Assembly: GCA_023515795.1 (NCBI GenBank)
Contig: JALGPX010000030.1
Coordinates: 6,965 to 70,964 of the forward strand
Length of the DNA: 64,000 nucleotides
Reading direction: 5' to 3'
Source: Amoeboaphelidium occidentale
Taxonomy: Eukaryota > Aphelidiomycota > Aphelidea
Below are positions 41,135-52,085 of this stretch, in pieces. Within the stretch, counting starts at the first letter, position 1. Each line of letters begins with the position of its first letter. The notes beneath the pieces are model-generated. The model had not been told where the DNA came from, ran no database searches, and saw only the letters and a list, made by a program, of their open reading frames with translations. A program made the translations under genes and the position numbers.

Positions 41135-41970
41135 ATGCTTTCCGGAAAGCTGGATGAGTACAGTCACGAGACAGGCCTGCAGTTTTCAACTTCTGTGCCT
41201 GAAGCATGCTTGCGTGCTGCTGAGTTCGACACGGCTGGCAATGGATTAACATTGCTCTCAAATTTATGCAATGATAACAGCGACCACAACGATGCTTGCA
41301 AAACTTCTGGTTCCGCGAATGATGGAGGCATTAGGCTTCCTGGTATAAAATCTATGTTGGAAGGAATACCGGAGATTCCACTTGGTGAACGTGAAGCTGA
41401 GAATTATTATTACGAATGTGGCTCATACGCGTCAGGAAACTCCTTCAGTTGTGGGGGCTTTGCTAGTTCTTATGATGATGTAACGTCCCCTATAATGCAA
41501 ACTTCTGTGTTGGCCCCACAAACAAACGCCACTCCTCCTCAAACACCAAACTCAAAGGCTAGCAGTATTCATCGCCTCAACGAAAACTATCATTCGAGCA
41601 ATCCGCGAAGAAAAACTTTTAGTCACTATGGACGCGTTGGTATGCATTATGGTGTGTATCCACAAACCACTTATGGAGCAAGTCCTCCTACGAGCACGCC
41701 CAGTTTCAACGGACTTACGACACTATTACCGCTAGAAGAACCACAATTCGATCCTGCTAAAAAGCATTTCTGCACTTTTGGCTGTGGTAAATCTTTCAAA
41801 AGAAGGGAACACCTCAAACGACACATCTCCGTGCACACCGGCGAAAAGCCTTATTCGTGCCGCATCTGCTCGAAAGCCTTCGCTAGACAGGATAATTTAT
41901 CCCAACACATGGTAAGTTTCTTATTATGATCTAACTGACCCTTTAGAAAACCCACAAGCTAAAGTTATGA
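41135..41970 (+). CDS. C2H2 transcription factor (Msn2/Com2-like layout)
   Basis: Two exons (41135-41911, 41947-41970; 35-nt intron with CTAAC) give 266 residues. The N-terminal three quarters is a Ser/Asn/Tyr/Pro-rich, probably disordered activation region. Two zinc fingers end the protein: [20 protein letters not shown] followed by the HTGEKPYSC linker and [18 protein letters not shown], with the final His in the tiny second exon (KTHKLKL). The RREHLKRH and RQDNLSQH helices match yeast stress-response (Msn2/4-Com2) and EGR-like fingers that read G-rich/AGGGG sites. Regulation by phosphorylation is possible, given many SP/TP sites (TPPQTP). Confidence 0.85.
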
Positions 41971-42050
41971 ATTATTATCGATATTTTCCAAGAATTAAAT
42001 AAACTATTTGAGACTATTAAATCTTTATTGTTCGGGCAAAGTGGCAACAC

Positions 42051-42508
42051 TTATTGGGTAGCAACCTGGTGAGCGATACGATCCAATTCCTGCTGTCCAA
42101 TTTGAGTGACTTTACGGCCACCATATTGATCTTGCTCGATAACCTTCACCTTTTCCAAAGCCTGTAATGCCTTTCTTAGAACTGCACCAGATGCCTTTGA
42201 GTGCTTTGATGGTCTCTGTCCTCTGTTCAAAGCGCCACCATAAAATCTACGTAAAGTACCAACACCCAAACCCTTGTGAAGATAGACTTGACGTGCAATA
42301 GCAGCTAAAATGTAAGACTGATGCATTCCAACTTACCGACACGGTGGTAGAACCAGTCTGGGTCATATGGAGCTAATTCTTTGTATGATGCGGTTTTGAC
42401 AAGATCAACCCACTTTGGGATTTCCAATTTTCCAGAACGCTTTAAGAAAGCAGCGTATGCTTTAATGAATTTGTGTGGGTCGACGTCTTTAACAGTAACT
42501 GCAACCAT
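42051..42508 (-). CDS. RPS19: cytosolic 40S ribosomal protein eS19
   Basis: Needed for late 18S rRNA processing and 40S head assembly. Two exons (42337-42508, 42051-42304; 32-nt intron) give 141 residues, standard for eS19. Signature blocks: [29 protein letters not shown], the DWFYHRV segment just before the intron, then [22 protein letters not shown] and VEQDQ-like [17 protein letters not shown]. The upstream sequence on this strand holds a TATA element and a pyrimidine-rich TTTCTTTTAG just before the ATG, suggesting a 5' leader intron as in many ribosomal protein genes. Confidence 0.95.
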
Positions 42509-42579
42509 TTCGGCTTCGATCTAAAAGAAATATCGAAAAGGGCGATTAAAAATTTTTTTGACTTTCGCTTCGGTTCGCT

Positions 42580-42587
42580 TATTTATA
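42580..42587 (-). promoter_or_regulatory. TATA box upstream of eS19
   Basis: Minus-strand TATAAATA lies 72 bp upstream of the eS19 start codon, followed by A/T-rich sequence and a pyrimidine stretch. Position and sequence fit a core TATA element for a highly expressed ribosomal protein gene. It is just outside the duplicated gap flank that starts at 42594. Confidence 0.55.
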
Positions 42588-42593
42588 GGCGTG

Positions 42594-42966
42594 GAATATT
42601 TTATCGCTTTTCTTAAGTAAATACGCGTGATATTCTTTTCAAAATGGTAATAACAGGTTTTATCAGGGATTCTCTAATGTTATCGCACTCTTCAATTGGT
42701 ACCGGAAGCTCCCATAGATCAGCCAAACCTGTTACAAAACTTGTTATTTTCTCAAAAGAAAGATGAAGCNNNNNNNNNNNNNNNNNNNNNGAATATTTTA
42801 TCGCTTTTCTTAAGGAAATACGCGTGATATTCTTTTCAAAATGGTAATAACAGGTTTTATCAGGGATTCTCTAATGTTATCGCACTCTTAAATTGGTACC
42901 GGAAGCTCCCATAGATCAGCCAAACCTGTTACAAAACTTGTTATTTTCTCAAAAGAAAGATGAAGC
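42594..42966. repeat. assembly gap (~20 N) flanked by a duplicated 176-bp segment
   Basis: Bases 42594-42769 and 42791-42966 match except at two sites (T 42618 vs G 42815; C 42693 vs A 42890), with only Ns between them. Both copies contain the FKS leader and the first codons of its start. As at 27.8 kb, the simplest reading is two overlapping contig ends left unmerged, perhaps because they come from different alleles. Confidence 0.9.
42644..42766 (+). promoter_or_regulatory. upstream open reading frame in FKS leader (first copy)
   Basis: In the first flank copy an ATG at 42644 opens a 40-codon frame whose TGA (42764-42766) overlaps the FKS ATG as ATGA. In the second copy the matching frame starts at 42841 and is cut to 16 codons by the C-to-A difference, which makes TAA at 42889. 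It could be a translational control element, or just chance in a short leader. Confidence 0.3.
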
Positions 42967-45900
42967 ATATTGATGATCTTAACGAAGGTATCAAGTATTC
43001 TAGATATGGTCATTTGTCTCCTATTGACAAGAGCTATGTGTCACAGGTAGAAGTTGAGCTAAGTCCCGTTGAACGCCATTTGATACCGTCTCAGCTACAA
43101 AAGGGCATTGATCATCAGTTTCAACTAATTGGTTCGTCGTTTGGGTTTCAAACTGAAAGCATAAAAAACATGAAAGAATTCTTCTGTTCTTTGGTGCTGT
43201 CTCGTTTACCGCGTTATGCGCATTGCACGGATTGCTTGGATTCCTTGTTTGAAGATGTTCTTGGCAAGAAAAGCAATTTTCGCATTTGGTCAGAGCAAAG
43301 TCGTTATGGTATTCCAGAAGTTAACGATGATATGGATAAGAAACTAGAGTGTTTGATCAAATACTACTTGATTTGGGGTGAAGCTGCAAATCTCAGATTC
43401 TGCCCGGAACTAATATGCTTTATTACTGCCCTGGCTTTGCAGGCTGACCCACCAGAATGGATTCCGGGTGATTTCCTTGAAAGGATTGTAGTTCCTTTAT
43501 ACTCTTTCTTGCGAGACGAATTGTACAAATTGAAGGATGGTTATTGGGTCAGAAAGAACAGAGATCACTCTGAAATCGTTGGATATGACGATGTAAACGA
43601 AGCATTCTGGTTAGTGAAGAACATTGAGCAGCTCAAAACAACTAGCGGAAAATTTATTATGAAAGAACCTGAAAAGACTCGATTCCAATTGCTATCAGAA
43701 GTTGAATGGAAATCCTTCCTCTCAAACAGAAAGAGCTTCTTTGAGAAGAGGAACGGTTATCATGTTATTGTCAATTTCATTCAAATTTGGCTCATTCATT
43801 TGTTCTTCTTCTTTTATATGACCATGGCCTCTGGCTATTCGCTCTTTGATGATCCTGTGATAGTTATTAATCTTGGAGGTCTTTTGATGTCTGCTGTTGC
43901 TACAATATCTCTTTTGTTTGAGGCTTCCTTTTTACCCTACGGCGAGATTTACAGAACGATATTGCCCAGTTTCATAACGGGATTGTTTGTATCGCTTCTT
44001 TGCGCTGCCGCACCTGCTTCTTGTTTCTTATTGAACTTGGATGAGAAGCTAAGAGTTATTGTTTCATGGGCTGGAGCTGCAATTGGATTTATCGTTTCTT
44101 TATCAGTAGCCTTTGTATTTCCGAGATTCAGAAGGGCTCAGAAACCTCTTCAACTGAGGGCATCGTTTCATCGTCTAATAGGCGAGAGGAAACTCTTTTC
44201 TTTATCCTTTTGGGTGATAATTTTTGCTCTTAAACTCGCTGTTAGCTTTCTATACTTGATCTCTCCGTTTGTACAGCTTCTCGGAAGTTTGAAGCCGCTA
44301 AATATAGCCTTGCTGCAGGAAGATGTTGTTACAGAAGGATTTCGACTGTTTGTAGTGACATCTTTTGTTGCCTTAAACTTTGTTCTCTTTCTCTTGGACA
44401 CTTACATATGGTTTATTATAGTGATGTCTTTATCTGGAACAATGCACTCCTTATTCTCTGGAATTTCGGCATTCAGGACGCAAGTTTTCATGAACTTACC
44501 CCAAAGAATCAAAACCAAACTACGAGTTGGTAAGATATAATACTCTCAACTCATTGTGTATAGGAATCCTTCAAAATGAAGAGTATGGAGTTGCTAAGCT
44601 ATGGAACTCTATTGTACTCAGCCTTTACAATGATCATCAGATTGCAAAGGAAGGGTTGAAACATTTACTTTACTCGTGCGAAGAAAATGGGGAGATAAAT
44701 TCACCGAAGTTCTTTGTTAAGCACGAAGACTTATCAGGCTCTGACGCTTCATTAGAGAGTAGACCTGGTGATGCAAACCTTATCACAGAGGAAGGGCTGA
44801 GACGGTTAAAATATTTTGCAAATTCACTATCACTTGCTATTCCAGATCCTTTGGAGTACCACAAAGTTCCTAATGTTACTGTCCTAATACCGCATTACTC
44901 CGAGAAGATTCTGTTGAGCACGAAGGAGCTTATCAGCGAATATGACGGGGAGAAATCCAACATCACAGTTTTGGATTATCTGAAGTTGTTGTATCCTGAA
45001 GAATGGAACAATTTTTTGGGCCAATTTCATCCGCAAGACTCTGGCGTTGTCTCCATTGGGACAATAGGCTTCTCCTCGCACAGTGAACAAATGAAGACCA
45101 GGGTCTGGGCAAGTCTTCGGTCGCAAACGCTATTTAGAACTATTTCTGGGTTCTACAACTACTTTTTGAGCCGTAAGCTCTTTTGTATGGTACAAAGTTT
45201 AAGGAGAGTGCAGATATTAATTGCAATGCAGAAGTATGATGACTTTGACAGAAAGCAATTAGAAGATGTTGAGTTTCTGTTGAAATGCTTTCCTGAAATT
45301 GAAATTTGCTACATATCAAAGAGAGAAGATGGAAAGTATTTCAGTTGTTTTATCGATTCTTCTTGTGAAAAGCATAGTGGAACTTTGAAACGAAAACCAA
45401 AGCACATGATCATGCTACCAGGAATGCCAGTTTTAGGAGATGGAAAATCCGATAATCAGAACTGTGCGCTTCCGTACACAAGAGGTGAAATTTTGCAATT
45501 AATCGATGCAAACCAAGATTGCTATTTTGAAGAGTCGTTGAAGCTTCCGAATTTGTACAATGAATTCTTTGGTGAGAAAAATGATTATGTTGCCATAGTC
45601 GGGACAAGAGAGTTTATATTCTCTGAAAGAATAGGTGCTTTGGGTGATAATGCTGCTGCAAAAGAGTACACTTTCGGAACAATTTGTCAGCGAGTGAGCT
45701 GCATGTTAGGTTCCAGATTGCATTACGGACATCCAGATTTCCTAAGTTCCGTTTTTATGCTAACAAGAGGAGGCGTTAGCAAGGGCCAAAAGTCTTTACA
45801 TTTGAACGAGGACATTTATGCAGGTATTCAAGCCCTTTGCAGAAACGCTGTGATCAAACACTCGGAGTACTACCAATGCGGAAAGGGCCGAGATGTTGGG

Positions 45901-47559
45901 CTGATGTCCATTCTTTCTTTTGTGTTTAAAATTGGTTCTGGAATGGGAGAACAAGCATTATCAAGAGAGCAGTACTATCTTGGACAATTTCTGCCACTTG
46001 ATAGGCTTTTGAGTTTCTTCTACTTCCATCCTGGATTTCATGTGAACAATCTACTCTGTGTTGTTGCGATCAATATGTTTGCAATTGAATTATTGTGTTT
46101 TGAAATAATAGGCGCAGAAGGATCTTACAGGTGGTTTAATCAAGCTGTAGTTTCAATGTTTGTTGTCATGTTTGTTTCATACATTCCGCTTTTCCTCCAG
46201 ACTTTTACCGAGTTTGGGATCTCTGCTGCAGCTAAAAGAATTGGCAAGCAGTTGATATCTCTTACCTTCTGTTTTGAAATCTTTACTACTCATGCATATG
46301 CCTTTTCAGTTTCATCAATTGGTTGGTCTTTGGGCGGCACTGGATATATTTCTTCTGGCAGGGGATTCGCGACAAATAGGATCCCTTTCAGTAAGCTGAT
46401 GTCTACTTTCAAATCATCAATTGTGAATGGCTATTTTGTTCTAGGGTTATTGATTGCATTAGCCTCCACATCTTACAATTATGTGCTTTGTCTTCTGTTT
46501 CTTGCCTTGATCTCTTTCTCTTTGATACTGAGTCCGTTCTTGTTCAACCCAAATCAGTTCATTAACTCTGAATGTATGATGGATTACGGAAGTACAATAC
46601 GATACTTGTTTCTGCCCTCTCGAAAGAAAGACTCATGGACAAAACATCAACAGGATCGTAGGATGAGGCTAACAGGAAACTATTCTTTCAAAGGAGTCAA
46701 GTATTCAAAATCTAACAAGTTTGTACTTGTCATGTTTGAAGTAGGGTTTCCTGTAGTAACTTTGGCTGTTTATCAGTTCATTTACATTTACGCTACCAAT
46801 TCAGTTAGCAAGAACAATGTGAATGAATTGCTTCCAGAAATAGCTTTCAAGTTCTTTCCTGTATTGATAGCTGTTGTATATCTACTGATTACACTTACAA
46901 TTACGATATGTATTCATGTTTGCTTTTCCTGTATAATAGGCAATATCCTTCTATTTGGATACTTTCCAAGAACAATTTCATCCACGAGCTGCATACTGAA
47001 CAGAGTACTATCAGTCATTATCATGACTTCCTTTGTTAGTGTACTTTTCCTTGTTTCAAATCGCAATTGGCCGCACTTTGTAATTGGACTTCTAGCTTTC
47101 TTACAGTTTCACGTCTGTGCTACAAACTTTATTCATATAATCATTATTGGCAAAGAATTCAAATCAGATGTGTTGAACAGATGTTGGTGGGAAGGATCGT
47201 GGTTCAGATCGCGAGAAATATCAACATGTTGGACCTTTGTTGCATTCTTTAGGGAATGGATCGTAAAAACTTGCGAAAATGCAAAGTTTCCGTTTGATTT
47301 CTGGTGTGTACATATTACGAACTTTAGCTTTACTCTTTTCATGCTGATTCCCAAACTAAATGATTATCATTCCCTGATGCTATTCTGGACAAAACCTAGA
47401 GGTGATTTCATGCTAGCCCAAAAGGTTTTTACATCAAAACAAATACGTAAGCGTAAATCAGAGATCCTAAAGAACAGCTTGATGTACGTGCTGATGTTAA
47501 TCGTCTTTGTTGTCTTGATCGTGCTGCTTCATATTCTTCCTGTTGTTTCAACTGAGTGA
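42960..47559 (+). CDS. FKS1: 1,3-beta-glucan synthase catalytic subunit (FKS family)
   Basis: Plasma-membrane enzyme that polymerises UDP-glucose into wall beta-1,3-glucan. Two exons (42960-44529 and 44564-47559, 34-nt intron) give 1521 residues against about 1870 in yeast Fks1. The N-terminal soluble FKS1 domain contains YYLIWGEAANLRFCPELICF. A first membrane block lies at about 270-500. The large cytosolic catalytic region has VTVLIPHYSEKILLS, RRVQILIAMQKY, DANQDCYFEESLKLPNL, GTREFIFSE and LHLNEDIYAG. A second block of many helices ends the protein. About 300 disordered N-terminal residues of the yeast form are absent, or lie beyond the nearby gap. In-frame sequence upstream of 42960 hits a stop within about 17 codons. 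Confidence 0.95.
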
Positions 47560-47576
47560 TAGCGAAAATAAACTCA

Positions 47577-48548
47577 ATGAATTCTAGTCCAGCTCAAGCT
47601 TTTCCTAAAGATGTAGACTCATTCATAGAAAGTATCCCTGAGGCAAAGAAAGATGCAATTCTGGAAGGGCTTGTGACTTTGGGGTTTCAGTGCTTCAGAT
47701 CTTTCCATGAAGCCAAGCAGCTCCCGGATAATCCTGAGCTATACTTGACAGAATTACAATACCTCTTACAGCAGCAAAAAGTTATGAAACAAAGTCTAAG
47801 TGGCCATTCTATTGAGGATACAAATGGCCCTGTCAAAGTTGCAGCATCCAGCAAGAACTTGAAGAACAGCCGAACCAACAAGGAAAACACCGGAAACAAA
47901 AGTAATTTACATTCATCGCCTGCTTCGACTGGAGTATCCTCTGGCAATGATGTTCAGACGTTTGCACAGTATCCTTCTTGGTGGGGCCATGAGGGATATG
48001 TGAAAGACACAAATGAATTATGGAAATGTCCCAAGAAGATGGTTGATGAGACCACGCAGACAAATTTTGAGTATCTGGAGAAATTGCAAGCGGCGGATAA
48101 TCGCGATGCGCAGTTGCGTTTGGCAGCTCGAAGGTTAATTGATCCTCAAACAATCGGACTACCAAAACTCTCAGAAGAAGACCGCCGCCAGTTTGATAGT
48201 GTGCATTCGAAGACTGAAAAGCCCCAGCGTAGCGGAAAGAAGGTTGTAACTGAAAATCACAATCTGAACTCACGAAAGAATCATACTGTCTCAGCAAAAC
48301 ATGATCAGGACAAGCCAGCCATACGAAAATCGATCTGGCTAACTGTTCCACTAGACTCAAATTCTGCAACGAATAAGTCCAAGAGTTCAAAATTCAAGAA
48401 GAGTGTAAGAGCATCTTTGCCAGCGCAGACACAACATGATCAGGAAAGAGAACAACAAGATGACGAGTTTGATGGCGACGAATTCCTCAGAATTGCAAGA
48501 GACTTTGCCAAGCAGAAGGATTTTATCGCTTGTCTAGAATCAAGTTAG
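47577..48548 (+). CDS. Asn/Ser/Lys-rich protein of unknown function
   Basis: Not recognised. One exon, 323 residues from the ATG at 47577, only 17 bp after the FKS stop. A short helical N-terminal domain (about 1-75) with FIESIPEAKKDAILEGLVTL and a LQYLLQQQKVMKQSL helix could be a small dimerisation module. A Ser/Asn-rich linker follows, then a conserved-looking central segment (about 135-210) with YPSWWGHEGYVKDTNELW and LRLAARRLIDPQTIGLPKLS. The C terminus is basic then acidic (QQDDEFDGDEF) with a last helix. Its role is unknown, and tight spacing does not by itself imply a link to FKS. Confidence 0.68.
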   Translation: MNSSPAQAFPKDVDSFIESIPEAKKDAILEGLVTLGFQCFRSFHEAKQLPDNPELYLTELQYLLQQQKVMKQSLSGHSIEDTNGPVKVAASSKNLKNSRTNKENTGNKSNLHSSPASTGVSSGNDVQTFAQYPSWWGHEGYVKDTNELWKCPKKMVDETTQTNFEYLEKLQAADNRDAQLRLAARRLIDPQTIGLPKLSEEDRRQFDSVHSKTEKPQRSGKKVVTENHNLNSRKNHTVSAKHDQDKPAIRKSIWLTVPLDSNSATNKSKSSKFKKSVRASLPAQTQHDQEREQQDDEFDGDEFLRIARDFAKQKDFIACLESS

Positions 48549-48701
48549 AATTAAGAAAGGGTTGATTATGTTGAGACAAGCAGCTTTAATAGAGAATGTG
48601 CTGATTTTGGTTTTGAAACGGCGTATTTCGGAATAATTTCAGAACGGAGTTGCGAACCGAACATAGAGTTAACTTGTCTGCTCTATTATTTAGTCGCTAA
48701 A

Positions 48702-49963
48702 TTATAAAGACCTCCGGCTCAACAATGGAGAGCTCTCAGATGCACTGGAAGCATGATTAGCGGTAGTTTCCGCTTGCAGTGTAGGCTGAGATAGAGCAGA
48801 ATCGTCTCTATGATCTGTTTGAGATCTGATCCCTGGCGTCTTTGAGTATGTTTGTATATCTGTGATGGCATCTCCTTGACCACAGGATGATGTGACTATC
48901 CGAAGCGTTTCAAACTTGTCATTCCGTAAAGCAGGAACAGTAACATCTTCTGATGATAAAGGTGAAATCGGGTTATTCGTGCCGAGTGATATTGAGTAAA
49001 CTCCTCCTATTGTCATGACAATCCCGAGCATGATTATGCCATATGCAAGCGCAGAGAAATTTCCCCATCTCGCATGATAAATGTTGGCATTGAAGAATGT
49101 GAGAACTGAATAGAATGCAAAGAATACTGGAACCACAGTCACAGTATCACAGATGCGAAGACCAGAATTCAAGCAAATGACCTGCGTGATAACTGTAAGA
49201 ATAAGAAATCCCAGTATACAGAACGATATTGGATGTAAAAATTGATTGTAATCTTTGCAGGAGATGATTATGAGTTGCAGCAAAGTTTCGAAAAGTAAAA
49301 CTGTTTGAGACGCCACCGTTCCGCCACAAATCGCGTATCCCACACCGACAATCTTCCGAAGTCTTGCAACATGAGCATCAACATGTTCTTTGCGCATTTT
49401 CTTTCTAAAGTACCGTGTGACAGATAATACTAGAGCAACAGATACTTCTAGCAACGCAAAGTACACGACAAACTCAACTCTAGAGAACTTCTTCAGAAGC
49501 TCATCCACTTCAAACCCAGACTTTTCCTTATTGTCAAATGAAGCAACAAGTACGGAGCCCACAATGATAAAGAAAGTTCCAACTACTTCCAACCTGTTTA
49601 TGCGACTCCCAACTAGAAAGTACGCAAAAACGAAGTTGAACACCAGAGCAGCTGAACCAAGCGACGCAACAACAGCAGGCTGCAAGAAATCTACAAAGAA
49701 TAAGAACAGTGATTCCAGTATAATAAAGAATTACATAGAGCTCCACCTGATCCAAATATCTGACTCAAAGCGTACAGGGCAAATCCAATAAGCCACCATA
49801 TCCGAAAGATCTCATGTTTCCTCTGTGATACCGGTGCAGCATCATTCCTTATGTGATCCCATCGTTGTAAGTTCATTCCAACTGCGTCCATAGCTGAGGC
49901 TGTAAGGGATACGCAAATCCCAACAAAAGTATACCATGGATTTCCAGGTGCAAATTCAGCCAT
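48702..49963 (-). CDS. NIPA-like magnesium transporter family protein
   Basis: Multi-pass transporter of the NIPA/DUF803 group, part of the drug/metabolite transporter fold. Two exons (49735-49963, 48702-49690; 44-nt intron) give 405 residues. About nine membrane helices are seen. Typical blocks include NPWYTFVGICVSLTASAMDAVGMNLQ (helix 1, split here for length), WWLIGFALYALSQIFGSGGA, LQPAVVASLGSAALVFNFVF, and later TQVICLNSGLRICDTVTVVP with VFFAFYSV. The C-terminal 90 residues are Ser/Thr-rich and end ESSPLLSRRSL, a possible trafficking signal. Substrate could be Mg2+ by family analogy only. Confidence 0.85.
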
Positions 49964-50200
49964 TTCGAATCAAAAGCAGAAAATGGAAAATTAGTAAAAC
50001 AAGATGTAACTGGAATGATCAGGTAACCTGGTTAATGATAAGAAAATGATTCTGTTTCCATGAAAACTTGTCTTGATCATACCATTGAGCACCTGATTCG
50101 ACGCTCATCACACTCTGTTTCACCTAAAGATCGCTTCGATCGTGTTTCATATTAGCAAGACCGTTTTTCTATTAATTTAACACATAATAAGTATCTTAAA

Positions 50201-50725
50201 TCAAACAGCCCTGATCTGTTTTCGCTTTACTCGGTTAAATGCGCGCTGTTTGAAGTCTAGCACACTCTTGCTGACCTTTTCATTTAATGTCACAGCCAAT
50301 TTGTTCTTTTCTATCATATCCAATTGTTTATCAAATGATATGTGCACCCCTTCTCTCTTCTTTAACTTTAAGCCTTGCGTGCCCTCTGATGTCTTCATAG
50401 AATCCACTGCAGAACTCTTAGAATCATCATCAACTGCATCCAAAACTTCTGTTGGCAACGGAATAAAATCATCATCTTCTTTCTTTGTATCCGTTAACTT
50501 CTTTTTGCTCTGCTCCACGAACAATTCATTTCGCTTTCTGCGTTTAGCTTTTTCCTCGCTTAGCTTTCTACACGGGCGATAAATCAATCAGCAAATGCTT
50601 CGACGCTTTTGAGGCACTTACGATAAACGCGATTTCTTTTCAGCCTTCATTAATTCCAAAGCATCGCGCCTTCCTTCTGCTGCAGTCACGATTTCCGGTT
50701 CTGAATCTGACGAAGAGTCTGACAT
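50201..50725 (-). CDS. basic nucleolar-type protein, Utp16/Bud21-like
   Basis: Two exons (50622-50725, 50201-50567; 54-nt intron) give 156 residues. The N terminus is acidic (SDSSSDSEPE), then basic KLSEEKAKRRKRNEL, an acidic DDD/PLP segment, and a C-terminal block DFKQRAFNRVKRKQIRAV. That end resembles the F-x-x-x-x-F/Y-x-x-R-x-KR motif of Utp16/Bud21, a U3 snoRNP small-subunit processome factor. Similarity is limited to a short motif and composition. It shares a 20-bp divergent spacer with the Rpp38/Pop3-like gene, another RNA-processing factor, which slightly supports the call. Confidence 0.5.
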
Positions 50726-50745
50726 CTTTTTGTATCTTGAGAGAA

Positions 50746-51529
50746 ATGGCAAAAAACAAAAAGATTCGGAAGCAATTGAAGAAAGTTATAGAAAGCCCTT
50801 TGAAGTATCAATGGTACGTGAAGATTTTTGCTTTAGGTATCGTTAATTCTTAGGATACGCTTAGGTGATATCGTAGAAGTGCAGATGATGGAGTTATTGA
50901 AGAAGTAATTGATGATCCGGTTGGTATTCAACATGATCATTCTTCTGTAGACTGCTGAAACCTCTGAAAGATTACAATGAAGAATTCAAAAAGTTCGCCA
51001 CCCTTAAACGAAAGTTCAATAGCAAAAAGATCGTGACTGAACCAACAAAACCAGAACCAAGCAAAGATGTGCAAGACATCAATGCGTCTTTAAAGTTTGG
51101 TATAAATGCTGCAGCCAAGTTAATGGAAAACCAGATAAAGAATGATACTCCGGATGAGTCGACATCAAAGGGAAAGGTTGCGTGTGTTTTTGTATGTGTG
51201 GATGATGTTGTGCCTCACATGATTGAACATTTACCCGTTTTGGCTTTCAGATGCTCTAACGTTCTTCTGGTGCCACTAAAGAAGGGAGCTGATAAAATTC
51301 TTGGAGAAGCTGCAGGTTTAAAACACGCTGCTTGTATCAGCTTACTGGTAACATGTCACATATCCAAATACTTAATCTGTAGGAAAATGCGGTTACCGTG
51401 ACAGATAGCGAAGCACAAATATCTGATAATATTTCTATCATTACCAAAGATCTGTTTAACCTCGTAAAGGGATCAGTCAAGCCTGTCTCGCTTCCTTATC
51501 TTGAAAAGGCCCTAAAGAATACGAAATAG
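50746..51529 (+). CDS. POP3: RNase P/MRP subunit Rpp38/Pop3-like (L7Ae fold)
   Basis: Binds RNase P and MRP RNA for tRNA and rRNA processing. Four exons (50746-50813, 50854-50904, 50951-51347, 51383-51529) give 220 residues. The N-terminal VIESPLKYQW resembles the NPY-x-x-RW segment of Rpp38. The L7Ae-like domain starts LKFGINAAAKLMENQ (compare the family GVNxVTRxLE), continues VACVFVCVDDVVPHMIEHLP and ends LGEAAGLKHAACISLL. The small second exon (17 codons) is set by phase. Introns are 40, 46 and 35 nt. Assignment between Rpp38 and Pop3, which are homologous, is not resolved. Confidence 0.75.
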
Positions 51530-51617
51530 ATCTTCTCAATTAATTATCATAAACTTTGGTGTTGTGTTCTGTGAGCTCAAAGTTGCGAAACTGAATCTAC
51601 ACAATCTTTCCAGCAAA

Positions 51618-52044
51618 ATGAATGCATTGTTCGCCGGAATCCGCAAAACTGCTTTAACTGGAAGCAGCACAGCCTTCAAACGCCCTGCCCTCTTCAAACC
51701 CGTCCTCCCTGTCATGTCGATGCGTTTCGGAGGAAGCAAACCATCAAAGGATGAATTCCAGAACAGAGCTATCGAGCTATTACGCGGATTCGAGAAAATC
51801 GACGCAAAGAAGGTAAGCGCTGTCTAACTTGCCAATTTCAATTAATTATCTCTAATAGCTTTCTTTGGATGCGCACTTTAATAAGGATTTGGGTCTTGAC
51901 TCTCTGGACACTGTCGAAGTACTTATGGCAATCGAAGATGAGTTTTTGATTGAAATTCCTGACCAGGAGGCTGATAATATGCACACAGTTAGAGAAGCTG
52001 TTGACTTTGTTTACGAACGCTGGTCACCACAGCATTACTTCTAA
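51618..52044 (+). CDS. ACP1: mitochondrial acyl carrier protein
   Basis: Carries octanoyl chains for lipoate synthesis and binds LYR proteins of complex I and the iron-sulfur machinery. Two exons (51618-51812, 51859-52044; 46-nt intron) give 126 residues. An Arg/Ser/Ala-rich mitochondrial presequence of about 40 residues precedes the four-helix ACP core. The phosphopantetheine Ser is in [20 protein letters not shown]. The C-terminal helix is [12 protein letters not shown]. It functions in the same lipoate route as the lipoyl synthase at 27 kb, though the two are not linked. The stop lies 41 bp from the convergent UBE2J stop. Confidence 0.95.
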
Positions 52045-52085
52045 TAAACGATACTATGACGTATTTTCTATTTTGTTTAGATTGC

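Noticed and set aside
44500-44600. FKS as two separate genes
   Set aside because: The two open frames join exactly over a 34-nt GT-AG intron and conserved FKS blocks continue across it.
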